From NCBI GenBank assembly GCA_028583605.1, contig CM053327.1:21687629-21751628 (forward strand): a stretch of 64,000 bases of DNA, in the 5' to 3' direction. How positions within the stretch are numbered: the stretch's first letter is position 1; each line of letters begins with the position of its first letter. The translations under genes and the position numbers were made by a program. Source of the stretch: Dastarcus helophoroides. Lineage: Eukaryota; Arthropoda; Insecta; Coleoptera; Bothrideridae. A model generated the notes under the pieces. That model worked only from the letters and a program-made list of their open reading frames with translations, did not search any database and was not told the DNA's origin. Positions 11,775 to 23,639 of the stretch are shown here, piece after piece.

Positions 11775-12039
11775 TGAATTGTCACCGACAAGCGTTTTTG
11801 TCAGCGATTAGATGACTCGAATGAAACTACACATTTCAGTTAAATTATATATATTTTTCGTATATTCATAATACGACTAGTCACTTCCGAGTGCAGTTAT
11901 CGAAAGTTTTATATATCAAAAAAAGGAAGTAGTGGAGTCAACTACTCATAGGTAGTCTACCCTTCGTAAAAAGCTCTCTACAAAATTGTTCTGTGCCTTA
12001 ACGTTACATTTCTAAAAATAAAATGTTGGCTTGCCCAAC
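11775..12039 (-). mobile_element. BEL/Pao LTR (5' copy)
   Basis: Second copy of the 9604-9874 repeat with scattered substitutions. The TGTTGG end is partly eroded. It abuts pol at 11774. Confidence 0.8.
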
Positions 12040-12129
12040 CTGGACACCTGTCTGAGATCTGGCGTTTATTTATCCTTTTCACTGCTCTTTCGTCAGTCAC
12101 CAGATTATTTGGCCAGCGAAAGACCCTTT

Positions 12130-14750
12130 TTTGATACAACTATTCCTCAACGTTACAGATGGCACTCAGAAAAAATAACACAGCCGAAAAAGCGAGAAAG
12201 AGCCGCTAGCAGAAAATTTGGAGTGCCTAAAACAACGTTGCAAGACCGCTTAAACGGAAAAGTCCCCGATGTGCCTATAAAAACAGGCCCCCACCACGTT
12301 TAACGGTAACTGGCGAAAACGAAATTGCCCAGTGGATAATCGCCATTGCAAAATGGATTTCCTATTAGAAAAACTGATTTAATAAATAGGTCGAAAAAAT
12401 GTTAGTGGACTCTGGAAGAACAGGATTATTTAATCAAGGTAAAGCTGGTCAAAAATGGTATCAAAACTTCTTAAAACAGCACCTTCGAAATATCTTTAAC
12501 AGAAGCAGAAGGAATTACTAAAGCGAGAGCTATTGATACCGAAGAATATATAAGACTGTGATTTAAAAATTTACAAATGTTTTTAAAAGAAAATAAATGG
12601 CTCGATATTTTAGAGGATCCTTCAAGGATCCTAAATGGTGATGAGACCGATTTTTCACTTTGCCCTAAGACAGGTAAAGTCCTGAGCTGAGTCCTAAAGG
12701 TTTCAACAATTGGTAGAAAATAAAAACATGGAATAATAAATATTACGGTTCTGATTGTTTTAGCAACTAACGGCAAAATATTTCCACTTTTAGTAATATT
12801 TATCTATGTTAGACCGCCCAAAGCTATAGTAGAAAACATGCCACCATCATGGATACTTTGTAAGTCTGCAAACGGATGGATGAGGAGTAACGTTTATGAA
12901 TACATAGTCAATAACTTAACAAATGAGTTAATGAAAATAATATCAAAAGACCTATCCTGCTTTTAGTTGACGGTTATAAATCTCACATGAGTTTACCACT
13001 CAGCCAATTTTGCAACGAAAACCAAATACTATTTGATGCTTTACCACCTAATACAACACATCTCTTACAACCTGCAGATGTTAGTGTTTCGACCATTAAA
13101 ACTGCAATGGAAAAATACTGTAGCAAAATGGCAAAGTAAACCATAAAACATTAGCAGAAAGGTAACAAAAGTAAACTTTTGTCAAATTTTCAATGAACCC
13201 TTGGAAGATTAGGGCCATTAGAAATGGTTTCAGAAGATGTGGGCTATTTTCATTTAATCCTGACCATGTGGATTATAGTAAATGCGTGAGAAATACTTAG
13301 AACTTTAGAAGAAGCAAAAGATTACAAAGTTTCAGCTATCAACATTTTTGATCAGCAGAACAAGTAATTAGGAGGATAAGAGATAGTTTAGATAGCTATG
13401 GGATTAATTCACAAGTGATTCTAAACAAAATCACACTTTTGTAAGAGGGAGAAATGAGACGTACTAAGGATTAGTTTCAGAAAGATGAAGAGGCAAATGA
13501 AAGAAATCCAATCAATCAGAACAACTTTATTGAACATAACAAAACTATTTCCGTTGATTCCATAATGGATTTAGACGTCACTGAGGATGCCGTAACAATT
13601 GAATCTCAGATGCAGTCATTATCTGTGTCACTTTTAACCAGTGGCGGCTGGTGACTTTTTTACAGGTGGTGCGCAGGTGCAAAAATATTAGTAGCTAACA
13701 CTTTAGGTGACTCCAGTGCCATAGCAAGGTATTAAATTTAAGAGATACAAAAGGTGTAATGTTTAATAGTATTTTTACGAATTAAATTTAATTAACATCT
13801 TATAACCTCCAAAATATTCTTGGGTTATCATCTCTAAATTATTTTCATCGAGTACAAAAAAAAACATTATCGACATTTCTGAGCCCCGGTACACTGTACC
13901 GTTGCACCTCGTTGCGGCTCTAGGTTATTTAATTAAAATTGTTTGCTTTCATAGGAATAAAATTATATCACGTTTTCATGAAAACTGCATTTGAAGATAA
14001 AATGTATTTTATTACAAAGTTCTAATTAAACTTTACAAAAACACAAAAAAAATTTTTTTTTAAATAACATTCTGCTGTACGATCTTTTAAAGGAATAAAG
14101 TGTTCATTACCTTCTCATCAAAATTGTTTAAATAAAAAAATAAATAGAATGGGTACTGCTATCTCTTTATGAATAGCGGTACTATTGGCAGTTTGGCCTG
14201 TAAGCGGACAATTAGCAATCGCAATTAGATCAGTCGGCACCTACGCATCTAGCATCATAAACCGTAAATACACACTCCAAACTCTGTCTCGTACTCACCA
14301 TTTGCGGGGTGCGGCGTTCCCCGGGCTAGCTTTAACGTGGTGTTCTGTAGTTTATTTCTCCGTATCCCGTGGAGGCCGTTGATAGGCATCGCACGGCAGC
14401 CACGCTAGGTGCATAATTCTGCGCGCACCAATGTATTTCAATTTCCTCATAATATACAATATAATGGAATAAAACGTTTGCTTACTTTATTCCAAGTCAC
14501 TCAAGTATTATTAATTAATTAGTAAATCATTATTTTGTGTTCAAAAATGTGATAAATCCAAGTATTTTACAAGAATAGATCCCTTATTTTACGAGGAGCG
14601 CGCGCTCTTGCGCTTTTTAAGACCAGCCGTCACTGCTTTTAACTAATGCGTACATGAAAGAAACAGAAGAAGTACTTTTGCAGGGGAAGTGGTGAAAGTA
14701 GAGAAGCCAATACCAATGGAAAGAATAAAGTCCAGGCAATAAGCCGGTAA
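12130..14750 (+). pseudogene. pogo-superfamily transposase, broken
   Basis: N-terminal helix-turn-helix of the Psq type (AASRKFGVPKTTLQDRLNGK, 12205-12265), then DDE-domain landmarks: NGDETDFSLCPKTGKVL (about 12636-12690), PPSWILCKSANGWM (12845-12890), PILLLVDGYKSHM (12953-12990), and LPPNTTHLLQPADVSVF (13042-13092). The three acidic positions are visible but the frame changes repeatedly, with several stops. After the hAT insertion the reading resumes near 14644 (AYMKETEEVLLQGKW). Jerky/Tigger/pogo relatives cannot be told apart here. Confidence 0.75.
13639..14635. mobile_element. non-autonomous hAT element with perfect 8-bp TSD
   Basis: 997 bp. Begins CAGTGGCGGCTGGT and ends with its inverted near-copy ACCAGCCGTCACTG (one mismatch in 14). 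The identical 8-bp direct repeat CTTTTAAC flanks both sides (13631-13638, 14636-14643), as made by hAT transposases. No transposase is seen. The insert splits the pogo remnant. Confidence 0.9.
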
Positions 14751-14779
14751 AAGGGTCAAAACAGGTAAAGATTTCTGAT

Positions 14780-16450
14780 GACCCAAGCATCATCTCTCCG
14801 AATGGGGCGTTTTGTTAAGAAATTTCTAAAGTCGGGAAAATTAATGCAAATTGCTTCTAAAATGCATCCTAGGAAGTTATTTGTGTCGCTGATCACGATT
14901 TCGCGGCTTGTTTTCCCGGAAAACAGTAAAAAAAGAAGAAAACGAGACAGTACAAATAAACATCTCCACCGACATGTGGAAAAGCTACTTCAGGGACCTT
15001 TACTCACAGAATAAAAACCAACAATCAGAACGAAGGCGCAACAGACATCGACGAAGACGCACAAGTTTCAACGGAAGAAGTGATGAGTGAAATGAAGTAT
15101 CTCAAAAACGGTAAAGCCCCAAGCCACGACAACATACCTAATAAATTCCTGAAACATGGAGGAGAAAAATTAGCAGAACAGCTCACGAAATTGTACAACT
15201 ATATACTAAAGAATGCAACAACGCCGGATGAATAGAAAAAGAGTATCACAATACCGCTGTTCAAAAAAGGAAAAACATCGGAACCGACCAATTATCGAGG
15301 AATATCTCTACTCAAAACCGCTATGAAACTGTTTACTAGCATTCTGAGTGAACACATTTTACGCCATACTACATTATGCGAAAAACAAGGTTTTTGGAAA
15401 AACCATTCGACGATCGATGCGTTGTTTATTGTTAGACAGGTAACAGAAAAGGCCATTGGATATAACAAACCGGCGTACTACATGTGCTTTATAGATTTGA
15501 CAAAAGCATTCGACAGAACGCTATTAAAGGACATTATGGACGAGTTGAAGCACGGAGGAATTCGGTCAAATATTATAGAAACGATTATACAACTCAACGC
15601 AGTCAACTTCACCATAATTTAAAAAAAATTGCCACAACCGACGAAATAGAAATCAACACGGGCGTCAAACCAGGAGACAGTCACAGCTTATTGCTGTTCA
15701 ATCTAATAATGGACAAAATAATAAACGGCATGAGGAAAGTAAATATGGTTACAGAATGGGAAACAAATTCATAAAAATTTTGTTATGCAGACGATGGAAC
15801 ATTATTTGCAGATAGTGAAGATGGCCTTCATTGGCTACTACAAGCATTTTACATAGAGGCACAGATGCTCAACATGGAAATATCGATCTCTAAAACGAAA
15901 AGCATGGTAATTGCTAGAGAACCACGCCGATGCAAGCTAGTACTCAATTACAAAACAATCGAACTGATAAATAAAGCATCCAGAATAATAGATGCCCTAA
16001 GGAACATCATTTGGAAAAACAACTGCATGACAACCGCCAGTAGAGTAAGAATATATGACATGCAGTAGACCTATAATGACGTACACGGCGGAGACAAGGG
16101 CTGAGACAAGTGAAACCAAAAGGATGACACGAATAACTGAAATAAAAGTGTTTAAAACAATAACTGGGAATACGCTGAGAGACCAAAGGAGAAATATTGA
16201 GATCAGAGAAGAATACCAAACGGAAGACATAGTACAATGGGTTCGAGCGAGAAAAGGATTTCGGAATGAATATGTATCATGGACGGCAAATGACAGACTG
16301 GTGACAATCGCCAGAAACGGAAAACTAGCATCCAAACGACCTCCAGGACAACCACCTAAGAGATGGAAGGAAAGCTAGGCTTTAATATCGCAGGAGTGAG
16401 AACAAGAGGACGGGCATTGAGAAGGGTGAAACAAGCTAGAAGCTTTCGCA
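14780..16450 (+). mobile_element. degenerate non-LTR retrotransposon (LINE)
   Basis: Reverse transcriptase and C-terminal remnants on the + strand with stops and frame changes. Upstream and downstream edges are uncertain and the 5' part is missing. Confidence 0.8.
14910..16378 (+). pseudogene. LINE reverse transcriptase, broken
   Basis: Pieces in order: WKSYFRDLY (about 14970), LKNGKAPSHDNIPNKFLKHG (about 15100-15165), NYRGISLL (about 15290-15315), QGFWKNHSTIDALFIVRQ (15390-15440), the RT motif CFIDLTKAFDR (15484-15520), GVKPGDSHSLLLFNLIMD (15661-15715), the catalytic YADD box (15784-15795), then LVLNYKT and a C-terminal RPPGQPPKRWKES (16338-16375). Several stops and at least two frame shifts separate them. 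The clade is not resolved. Another copy of this type of tail is at 45310-45545. Confidence 0.8.
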
Positions 16451-17030
16451 AAGAAGATTCACTATCACTGTTTGATAAGCATCTTGTAGGTTTTTTAGGT
16501 CTTGAAATAATTTCACTGTCGTATCACCTTCTAGCTAGATATATTGTTCATTTCCATTTTAAAATTCCCCTTTATCGCTTAAATAATCATAAAAAATTCT
16601 TCATCAGATTGTTCAAGACCACTACTTTAATTAAATTGTCGCTATGACTTTAATAAAATATATTCACCATTTCTGTCATTTGGGGGTTGTGTATTCCAAA
16701 TAAGGTTTACCAGAATTCGGAAATTATTTGTTCTGTTGCCGCAGATACGTATTACTTTGAAATAAACAAGAATAAACTAGTCAAATCTCGTCTGTTTCAA
16801 AAAATCATGTGCGTCTTTGCCTAAATAAATGCATGTCTTTCTGATACGTCAAAAGTACCCAAAGGGTTAACAAAAAAAAGATCACTAAAAATAAAAAACC
16901 CTAAATAATTATACATGTTCTATAACTCCTGCTCTCCCCAAAACTGACGTCACAAGTCTTGATCTGTTCACCCTACTAGTAAATTCACGCCTTGTAAAAA
17001 AATTGCATAAAAACAAAATGGGTACAAAAG
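16451..17030. other. intergenic, nothing recognised
   Basis: AT-rich sequence between the LINE remnant and the Hem 3' end. No support for a gene. Confidence 0.4.
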
Positions 17031-17036
17031 TTTATT
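17031..17036 (-). terminator. Hem poly(A) signal
   Basis: AATAAA on the - strand (TTTATT on +), about 105 bp after the Hem stop. No long A-tail follows, so there is no sign of retroposition at this end. Confidence 0.5.
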
Positions 17037-17139
17037 ACTTATAATGTACTAAACATCATAATCAAAGTATAAATAAATATGAAGGTACTGCACATTGAAT
17101 ATAAAAGTAATACTATTCGGCATACCTTACACTCTAAAT

Positions 17140-20100
17140 CTAGGCTAACAATTGCTCTTGTTTATAAACTGAATGAAAGGCATTTCGTATCAAAGCATAT
17201 GGGAAACATGATTCAAGTAGGTCCATAGTTAAAAATGGGGATTCTTGCACTATCTGGTCCAGCAGTAAATAAATTGATTCTCTATTTTTCACAGCTTCTT
17301 TATCAGCTTCCTGTCCAAGACGTAATAAACTGGAGGAAGTTAGTGCCAAAAACTCCTTCATGCGATCCTCGATGTCCCCTTGCCCACAAATCGTAAAAAG
17401 AGCACCAAAAATATGATTAACCGCCAGCGCCATACAGTGAATATTGTTTGTGTGTCCTTCCAACGAGGCTCTATAGAAAGACGGTTCAGATTTCGCAAGC
17501 TTCGGAATGGAGACTGCAACGAAAACCATCAGCAAGCAAACGTTCAAATGCTCCTCCGGTTCAGACTCCTGCTTTTGCATTTTGATTGAATTTACTAGTG
17601 TTGGGTCGACTTTACAGGGAATGCCCGCCGCCGATGCCATTTCACTAACGACTTTCATTGGATCGCCGTTTGGAAGATGGTGACGGAAATCCTGAATTGA
17701 ACTTAATAGGAATGGTATTCTTTGGTCCAATACATCAGTCAGACAGGATTGCGCTAACTGTCTAAAGCTCAGAATCACTCCTACAATTGTCATTCTTTGC
17801 AGGACGTTATCAACGTTATTTAGTCTTTTAAACTGATCTTTCATAACTTCGGGTTTATCAAAATTCGTTCTTAGTTGATGTAGTACGTCTTTGTTTGCAT
17901 CTGCTAGTTTTTTTAATTCTATAACTTGACTCGCTATGTGCCACATTAGTGTTTCGTTGAGTTGTTTCATGCCATAAGGTCCAATCAGTTCTGCTAAAGC
18001 TCGCAGCTCGTTAACGTCTGAATATTCTTCAGGATTGAAAGGAATGGAACCTTCAACTGTTATGCTAACGAAGGATCGTTGATTGTTTGAAAAAATTATG
18101 TTGCCAGCGCTGACACGTCTCAAGAGAACTTCGGAATACCATTGAGTGTAAATAGCTGCAATTGTTTTTTCTCCATGACTATCCACGGGTTGAGTTTGTT
18201 GCAGTAAACAGTTGTTGAACACTCTGGTTATATCAATGTGAACGTAATTTTCCACCGTTTGCAATACATTCATGTAAGCTCTGACGCTAACTAATAATTC
18301 TGAGGGTTTAGCAATTTCGTTGGTATCAGGGTTAAACATCACCATACCTACTAAAGCTTTGGCAAACCTATTTTCAAGATGTTGATGTAAATATTCTCTT
18401 GGGGCAAAAGTATATTCCCAAACATTTATATTAAGAAAGTAATTAATTGAGAAACAAAGCTCAGTCAAAGCCATATGTAGCTTATCCATTGTGGTTAAGT
18501 TTTCCCTAGTTTTTCGATAACTTTCCTTGCCAGGTTTTTCAATTTCTATCGCATTTTTCTTATTTTTTTCCTTCTTCTTCTTATTCATTTGCTGGGATAT
18601 TAACTGTGCACAATTCTTTGGTAAAAGTCTGTCGCTCATTTTACACTGGGCATCGCATATTGCAGTAATAATATTTTTAGCTTCTTTAGCCATTTCATCC
18701 AAGAACATATTTACAACTGATAAGCTTCGTTCTCGAATGTGATGTCTTTCTTCTGGGCACAGATCATGAGTACAATTTTGGAAGTGACTGCAGATTGAAG
18801 GAAAAGCTATTATATAGCGGTTTTGTGCAGGGAATTCGAGGCACATGTGGAAGTGTTCTTCAAATATTCTACTATAGAAGCAAAATATTGACAAATCAGA
18901 AGTCTCAATTAACATTTCATCTAAATTATCAACCATTTTTGTATGGAATTGAACAGTATCCAAAAATTGGGCTAGATCACTATGATCTAATATTCTTAGT
19001 GGTGATTTTGATGGCGAGATAAAAGCTTGTAGCCTAAACCAATCTAACCTAAATGCGAAGAAATTAAAAGTCTCATTTTCTTCTACTTGTTTGACAGAAA
19101 GATTAGAAATTGTATTACAAAGTGATGAAAGAATCATACTTTCATCTTCGGGACACATCTGCAAACTCTGTATAATATGTTTTAAGTGTATTGCATCATA
19201 ATGTGCTAAGTATTGTACATAATATCTCTGCATAACTTGACTGTATTTCCGAACCAACACCCTTAAATCTTCCATATGGAAGAGAAGTTCTGGTAGATGT
19301 CGATCCACAATATCATCGGCAAGTTTCCCTTTCACTTTTTGTTGAGGCGGATTGTCGTTATGGCGCAAAAGCCATAATACTTCATCCCTTGCATAGCATA
19401 ATCCCATGAAAACCATGAGAGCTTTCGGTCCTAAAAGTCCAGGCTGATCAGTAAAAATTAAACCCAGTTCTTTTAGAGCTGTTCGTAAAAATTTTCTGCG
19501 CTCCCTATGACAGTAGCCCGCCTTTTGCACAGCTTGATTGTATGCTTCTTTTACCTCCGAACTCCTTTTACTGAACCCCTTAATGGTATCAAAAAATGAC
19601 AAAATATATTGATGCGTATATAAAACTTCATCTCGAAACAGAGATATAACCCAAGACGACTCCAAAGCTTTCAACCAGACTTTATTAAAACTCTCTTTCT
19701 GCAAATTCTGATGAAGGAGCAAACACCCAAAAATTACCCAACGTTCCATAGTGTCCAGTGATAAATACTCACAACTCATTTTCTCTGATTGTACCGGTTT
19801 CAAGATCATACCAGGATTACCAACTAGACTCAACTTTAAATCAGCTCTCCACTGATCCGCAGATACATTTCTAGTCATAAATGTTGGCATAACGGAACTT
19901 AGAGCTGAGCAAAGCAGACGAGTGTGTGGAACAAACTCCTCACACAATTTTTTAAATGGTACATCATAATCCATAATCATGCTTCCCAAACGTGGAAAAC
20001 TAGAATCACTTGAATTGTGTAAAATTTCATATGCAGCATTAAATAGCCCCAGAACGGCTTTCCTATCTTCAACGCGTGACAACAGTATCATTAAGGAAAC

Positions 20101-20514
20101 ATATGTTGAAACTAAATCCAAGTAATTTTTAGTTAACTCGAAATTCACAGTGATATCGAGATCAATTTGGAATGCATCCATCATTGTTAGAAGCTCACAA
20201 ATATGATCCTTCAGTTCTAGTAAATCAACAAAAGTATAGTAATACAAGGATAGTGACTTGATTATTTCATTTTTCAAGTTTTGTATATTTGTTAAACTCT
20301 TTGTTTCGATTGTGGGGAATCTTCTTACTATGTTTTTGATTGAAGACTCCAAACTTTTGTCAGACAGAAAGCTTGGTTTAGATTTTGCATCTCCACATGC
20401 CTTTTTGATATTATATATTCTTGTGAGCATACCTGCGCCTCTGTCGTTTAAAATTATTAACTTTTCGGCGATCTTCCGCTCCGAGTTTATGCTAAGAGTC
20501 ATTTGGCGAGACAT
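17140..20514 (-). CDS. Hem: Hem/Kette (Nckap1), WAVE complex subunit
   Basis: 1124-codon single coding exon, the usual length for Hem/Nckap1. Hem binds the Sra1/CYFIP subunit and holds the WAVE regulatory complex at the plasma membrane, where it controls Arp2/3 actin nucleation. Family landmarks by residue: [13 protein letters not shown] near 12-25, [15 protein letters not shown] near 53-67, [19 protein letters not shown] near 358-378, a lysine-rich linker (KKKKEKNKK) near 640, [15 protein letters not shown] near 675, and [15 protein letters not shown] at the end. It is a soluble, helical protein with no convincing membrane segment. I chose ATG at 20514. The open frame extends 38 codons further upstream, but CTATTTGCAG sits just before this ATG, a strong splice acceptor, so the extra codons are probably intron. 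The ATG has A at -3. No frame damage is seen. The mammalian paralogue NCKAP1L is excluded by organism type. Confidence 0.97.
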   Translation of the reverse strand: MSRQMTLSINSERKIAEKLIILNDRGAGMLTRIYNIKKACGDAKSKPSFLSDKSLESSIKNIVRRFPTIETKSLTNIQNLKNEIIKSLSLYYYTFVDLLELKDHICELLTMMDAFQIDLDITVNFELTKNYLDLVSTYVSLMILLSRVEDRKAVLGLFNAAYEILHNSSDSSFPRLGSMIMDYDVPFKKLCEEFVPHTRLLCSALSSVMPTFMTRNVSADQWRADLKLSLVGNPGMILKPVQSEKMSCEYLSLDTMERWVIFGCLLLHQNLQKESFNKVWLKALESSWVISLFRDEVLYTHQYILSFFDTIKGFSKRSSEVKEAYNQAVQKAGYCHRERRKFLRTALKELGLIFTDQPGLLGPKALMVFMGLCYARDEVLWLLRHNDNPPQQKVKGKLADDIVDRHLPELLFHMEDLRVLVRKYSQVMQRYYVQYLAHYDAIHLKHIIQSLQMCPEDESMILSSLCNTISNLSVKQVEENETFNFFAFRLDWFRLQAFISPSKSPLRILDHSDLAQFLDTVQFHTKMVDNLDEMLIETSDLSIFCFYSRIFEEHFHMCLEFPAQNRYIIAFPSICSHFQNCTHDLCPEERHHIRERSLSVVNMFLDEMAKEAKNIITAICDAQCKMSDRLLPKNCAQLISQQMNKKKKEKNKKNAIEIEKPGKESYRKTRENLTTMDKLHMALTELCFSINYFLNINVWEYTFAPREYLHQHLENRFAKALVGMVMFNPDTNEIAKPSELLVSVRAYMNVLQTVENYVHIDITRVFNNCLLQQTQPVDSHGEKTIAAIYTQWYSEVLLRRVSAGNIIFSNNQRSFVSITVEGSIPFNPEEYSDVNELRALAELIGPYGMKQLNETLMWHIASQVIELKKLADANKDVLHQLRTNFDKPEVMKDQFKRLNNVDNVLQRMTIVGVILSFRQLAQSCLTDVLDQRIPFLLSSIQDFRHHLPNGDPMKVVSEMASAAGIPCKVDPTLVNSIKMQKQESEPEEHLNVCLLMVFVAVSIPKLAKSEPSFYRASLEGHTNNIHCMALAVNHIFGALFTICGQGDIEDRMKEFLALTSSSLLRLGQEADKEAVKNRESIYLLLDQIVQESPFLTMDLLESCFPYALIRNAFHSVYKQEQLLA

Positions 20515-20640
20515 TTTCCTGCAAATAGTGCACTTAGTGAATGATAAGTTAATGCTTGTGTGTTTATTTACCTTAATTAAATTTAATTTAAGAAAGAGTT
20601 GGATATTTTTACATAACTTACGATACAAGGGTACTGTTTA
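20515..20640 (-). other. Hem: probable Hem 5'UTR intron 3' end
   Basis: On the - strand a pyrimidine-poor but canonical acceptor TATTTGCAG ends at 20519, and the exon then reads GAAAATG. The matching donor and first exon were not identified. Confidence 0.45.
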
Positions 20641-20672
20641 TTTTTTATTTATCGGTAAATAAAATAACTATC

Positions 20673-20730
20673 TGTCACCGACTGTCACTTTTGAGGTGGA
20701 GCTTGACATTTTATTTGTCATCGACTGACA
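20673..20730. promoter_or_regulatory. repeated 15-mer near Hem 5' end
   Basis: TGTCACCGACTGTCA (20673-20687) and TGTCATCGACTGACA (20716-20730) match at 13 of 15 positions, 43 bp apart, just upstream of Hem. They could be a duplicated regulatory site or chance. Confidence 0.3.
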
Positions 20731-21250
20731 TTTCTTCAAATAAATTTATTTTATAAATTACCTCTATATAATGTTTGAAAGTTTCTGTTAGATATAAATT
20801 TGGATTTGAATTAATTATTGGTGTAAATTACATAAACAAAAAGTGATATTTCTTTCCTTTCTTCTTTCAAAAACATTTGGAAACATTTTAATTTCTAGTT
20901 ATCTGTGACATGTTTAACAGAGGCTATGCCAGAGACGAATAGATGACGCTACCTACATCAAAATTGCTCATCTTAGGCTACCCACACACGAACGATTTTT
21001 TAATCAATTAATCAGATAATTAGTGTGCTACGACAAGGGTTTTATAATGAGAACTCACAAAACGGAGAAGAAATGGGGCGATATTACAATCTACACCCAG
21101 ACATAAAATTAGTGTTCAATTTTCATCAGACAATTAGAAATTGTTCATAAGTGCTTTCAATTTTTTTGTCCGTTACCTTTACAAATGCAGGTAACACAAA
21201 CGATGTTTATTGTATTTTCTAAAATTAGTTGAATAGGATAAATCACTAAA
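20731..21250. other. intergenic upstream of Hem
   Basis: Presumed promoter side of Hem. No TATA box or recognisable gene can be assigned. Confidence 0.3.
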
Positions 21251-22439
21251 AGCAGGGCTTCGAACCGAATTTTTTTTCGTTTCGGTTTTTGATCCAAAAA
21301 AATATATCGTTTCTGTTCCAATTTTTGTTCCAAAAAAATAAGGTTTTTTTCCGGGTTTCGGTTCAGCTCCATTTCTTAATCTCTTTAAATTTTAATTTGT
21401 ATTAAACATATATTTTCTACCATTCATATAAACTAATATTCCCAAATTGCTTACAGTTTAAGGAAAATCTATTTCAATTTACTAATTCTGTGTCAGAATT
21501 AGTGAAATTTCGATTCTAATATCCTTATTTCGTGATTAAAATCTAAAATTTCGATTTCAAACTCAAATATTTAAATCTTTTTGTGTGAATTTTGACTTTT
21601 CAACTCAGATTTTGCTCGAAATGTCAGTCTTATAATATTTGCAGTTTTAATATTCTAAAATTTTCGAGTTAAAAAATTTGAAGCTGAAACCCTGAATTTT
21701 GCGTTTATTTTCAATTTAAATTTCAAGGAAAGAATTGAAATTTGTAAAAAATTAAATTGGAATTTTCAGGTTTCGAGCAAAAGGGCCCAATTTTAAAAAA
21801 TAAAAATTGGATTTTGATAAGACAGTCAAAACTTTGAATAAAAAAGCTTTAAAATTATTCAAAGGAACAATTCTCAAAATTTCTTCCTTCATTTAAAAAT
21901 ATTGGTCTTAAGCTAAATATTCGCTTTTGTCCGGAAATTTCGTTGCAAATAAACTTTCTAGAAAAAGCAAAATTGATTAGAAAGTTTGGTTAATAGATTT
22001 AGCTTTTTTCGATATTTTGACTTTTTTTTTTAAGTTCGAAACTTTAGCCTACACTTTCTTATTTTTTTTGTTCTAAAATTTTGACTAAAAACTAAATTTA
22101 GCTTTTTTTAAAATGTATAACTCTTTTCTCGACATTTTAACTTTAATCTTTAAATATACGAGGGCAGATTGTTAAGTCCGGGAAAAATCAATGAAGCGGT
22201 AATAATAGTATATAAGTTATAACATGTTTGGACAGGTCATTGTTTTGAGAATACATATAGGAAATTACGTACTGATATTTGAATTAGTATTGCTTTCTCT
22301 GTCGTTTAGGCCGGACAAGTCCTTCTTTCGCTGTTAAAATGGAAAAAAAGTGAATTTCGAGTGTTTATAAAACATTATTTTTTACGCACAAAACCATTAC
22401 GGAAACAAGAAATCTCTTGATAAGGATTATAATGAATCT

Positions 22440-23570
22440 TCTTTGCCTTTTAGGATGATTCTCAAGTGGTTAACTGAGTTTCGTTGTGGTAGAACAAGCA
22501 CGGAAGATGCTCCTCGCTCAGGACGCCTAATTGAAGTAACCACTCCAGAAATGATCGCGAAAATCCACGATATCGTATTAGGAGATCCACGGGTGAAGTT
22601 GAGAAAAATAGCCAACACTGTAGGCATCTCATATGAACATATTTCCAACATATTGTAACAAAATGTAATTATAAAGTTTAGTTGGGAATTTTCTAGAAAA
22701 TTTGATAAGGGGAAGGGGTCGCGATAATAAATCAAACGGCAAATAAACGTTAAGCCTTATCTGCTGGATTCTTATAGAACCCGAAGCGGGACCTTTATAA
22801 GACGGTCGCTTTTCCCTAAGGAGGAGAAGTTAATCAATAAGTTGGTTAATTAAATAGTGTTAGTGAATTACAATTGTTGTGTTCCGGAATCAGTTGGAAA
22901 TAAAGTGGTTACAATTCACCAACTGTTAATCATTCGAACCGATAACGCGCAACAATATTGTATGAACATTTGCATATTTAAAGCTTTCGGCAAGATGGGT
23001 GCTGCGCTTGTTGACAATTGATCGAAAGAGTGACACTTTCCCAGGCTAATTTGCGAATGTTTGAACGAAACACCATGGATTCATTTTTACACACTAGAGA
23101 CAAAATAACAATCTAAGTAGTGGGTGAAAGCTGGTGGCAGTACTCCGAAGAAAGCCAAGTTGGATCCATCATGAGGCAAAACTATGGCTACGGTTTTCTG
23201 GGACGCACAAGATACAAACTTAATTGATTTCCTCCAAAAAGGAAGGGCAAGTAAATGGAGAGTATTGAGTATTACGCTGCACACTTGGACCACTTAAATC
23301 AAGAAATTAAAGCAAAATAACCTTATCTTCGTAAAAAGAAAGTCCCATTTCACCACCATAATGCTCTTGGTCATTCTTCCGCCATTGCAAAGGCGAAGTT
23401 GGCTGAGTTACGCTACGAAATGCTTCTCCATCCACCATATTCTCCTGACCCAGATCCAAGTGATTTTGAGGGTCTTGGAAAAGATTACTACAAAAAGGGG
23501 ATCAAAAAACTCCAGCATCGTCTAACCAAGTGTACAGATCTAAAAGGAGATTACGTTGAAAAATGAATGA
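22440..23570 (+). pseudogene. mariner transposase, broken
   Basis: N-terminal DNA-binding part LKWLTEFRCGRTSTEDAPRS with PRVKLRKIANTVGIS (22460-22658), cut by the LTR at 22654-22954, then KLSARWV near 22985 and the catalytic-domain end LHPPYSPDPDPSDF near 23430-23470. Where the family has an Asp-Asn-Ala motif this copy reads HHHNALGHS, so the second catalytic Asp is lost. Many stops and frame changes are present. Confidence 0.8.
22654..22954 (+). mobile_element. solo LTR inside mariner
   Basis: 301 bp, TGTAACAAAATG at the start and GCGCAACA at the end, flanked by the 4-bp duplication ATAT (22650-22653, 22955-22958). It is closely related to 50276-50560. No internal region is present. A 4-bp duplication fits a Gypsy-type or similar integrase. 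Confidence 0.85.
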
Positions 23571-23639
23571 CATTCATTCGAAAAAAGTAACTCTTGGTTT
23601 CATTTTTACAGGACTTATCAATCCACCATCGTAGACATT

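Larger units (their letters stand above)
9604..12039 (-). mobile_element. internally deleted BEL/Pao LTR retrotransposon
   Basis: Two similar repeats of about 270 bp (9604-9874 and 11775-12039) flank a - strand pol remnant that covers the end of the RNase H/connection region, the integrase and the C-terminal domain. Gag, protease and reverse transcriptase are missing: the right LTR joins directly to the middle of pol. Read on the - strand each LTR starts TGTTGGGC-like (right copy eroded) and ends GACAATTCA. I see no matching target-site duplication (ACCCT against CTGGA). Confidence 0.85.
12040..14770 (+). mobile_element. pogo/Tigger-like DNA transposon remnant
   Basis: Decayed transposase frame interrupted by the hAT insertion 13639-14635. 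Outer ends and terminal inverted repeats were not located. The left edge meets the BEL LTR. Confidence 0.65.
22159..23631 (+). mobile_element. mariner transposon remnant
   Basis: Ends CGAGGGCAGATTGTTAAGTC (left) and the inverted, diverged partner at 23603-23631 (GGACTTATCAATCCACC), with TA on both sides. Without the inserted LTR it is about 1.17 kb, close to mariner size. Confidence 0.85.

Noticed and set aside
12031..12120. N-terminal 30 codons of the frame at 12031
   Set aside because: They run through the end of the BEL LTR; transposase similarity begins only near 12150.
17000..17040. Hem as a recent retrocopy
   Set aside because: No A-tail after the poly(A) signal, no flanking duplication seen and a probable 5'UTR intron.
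20515..20628. 38-codon N-terminal extension of Hem
   Set aside because: A splice acceptor lies just before the internal ATG, the extension has no family similarity and Hem proteins begin near the chosen Met.
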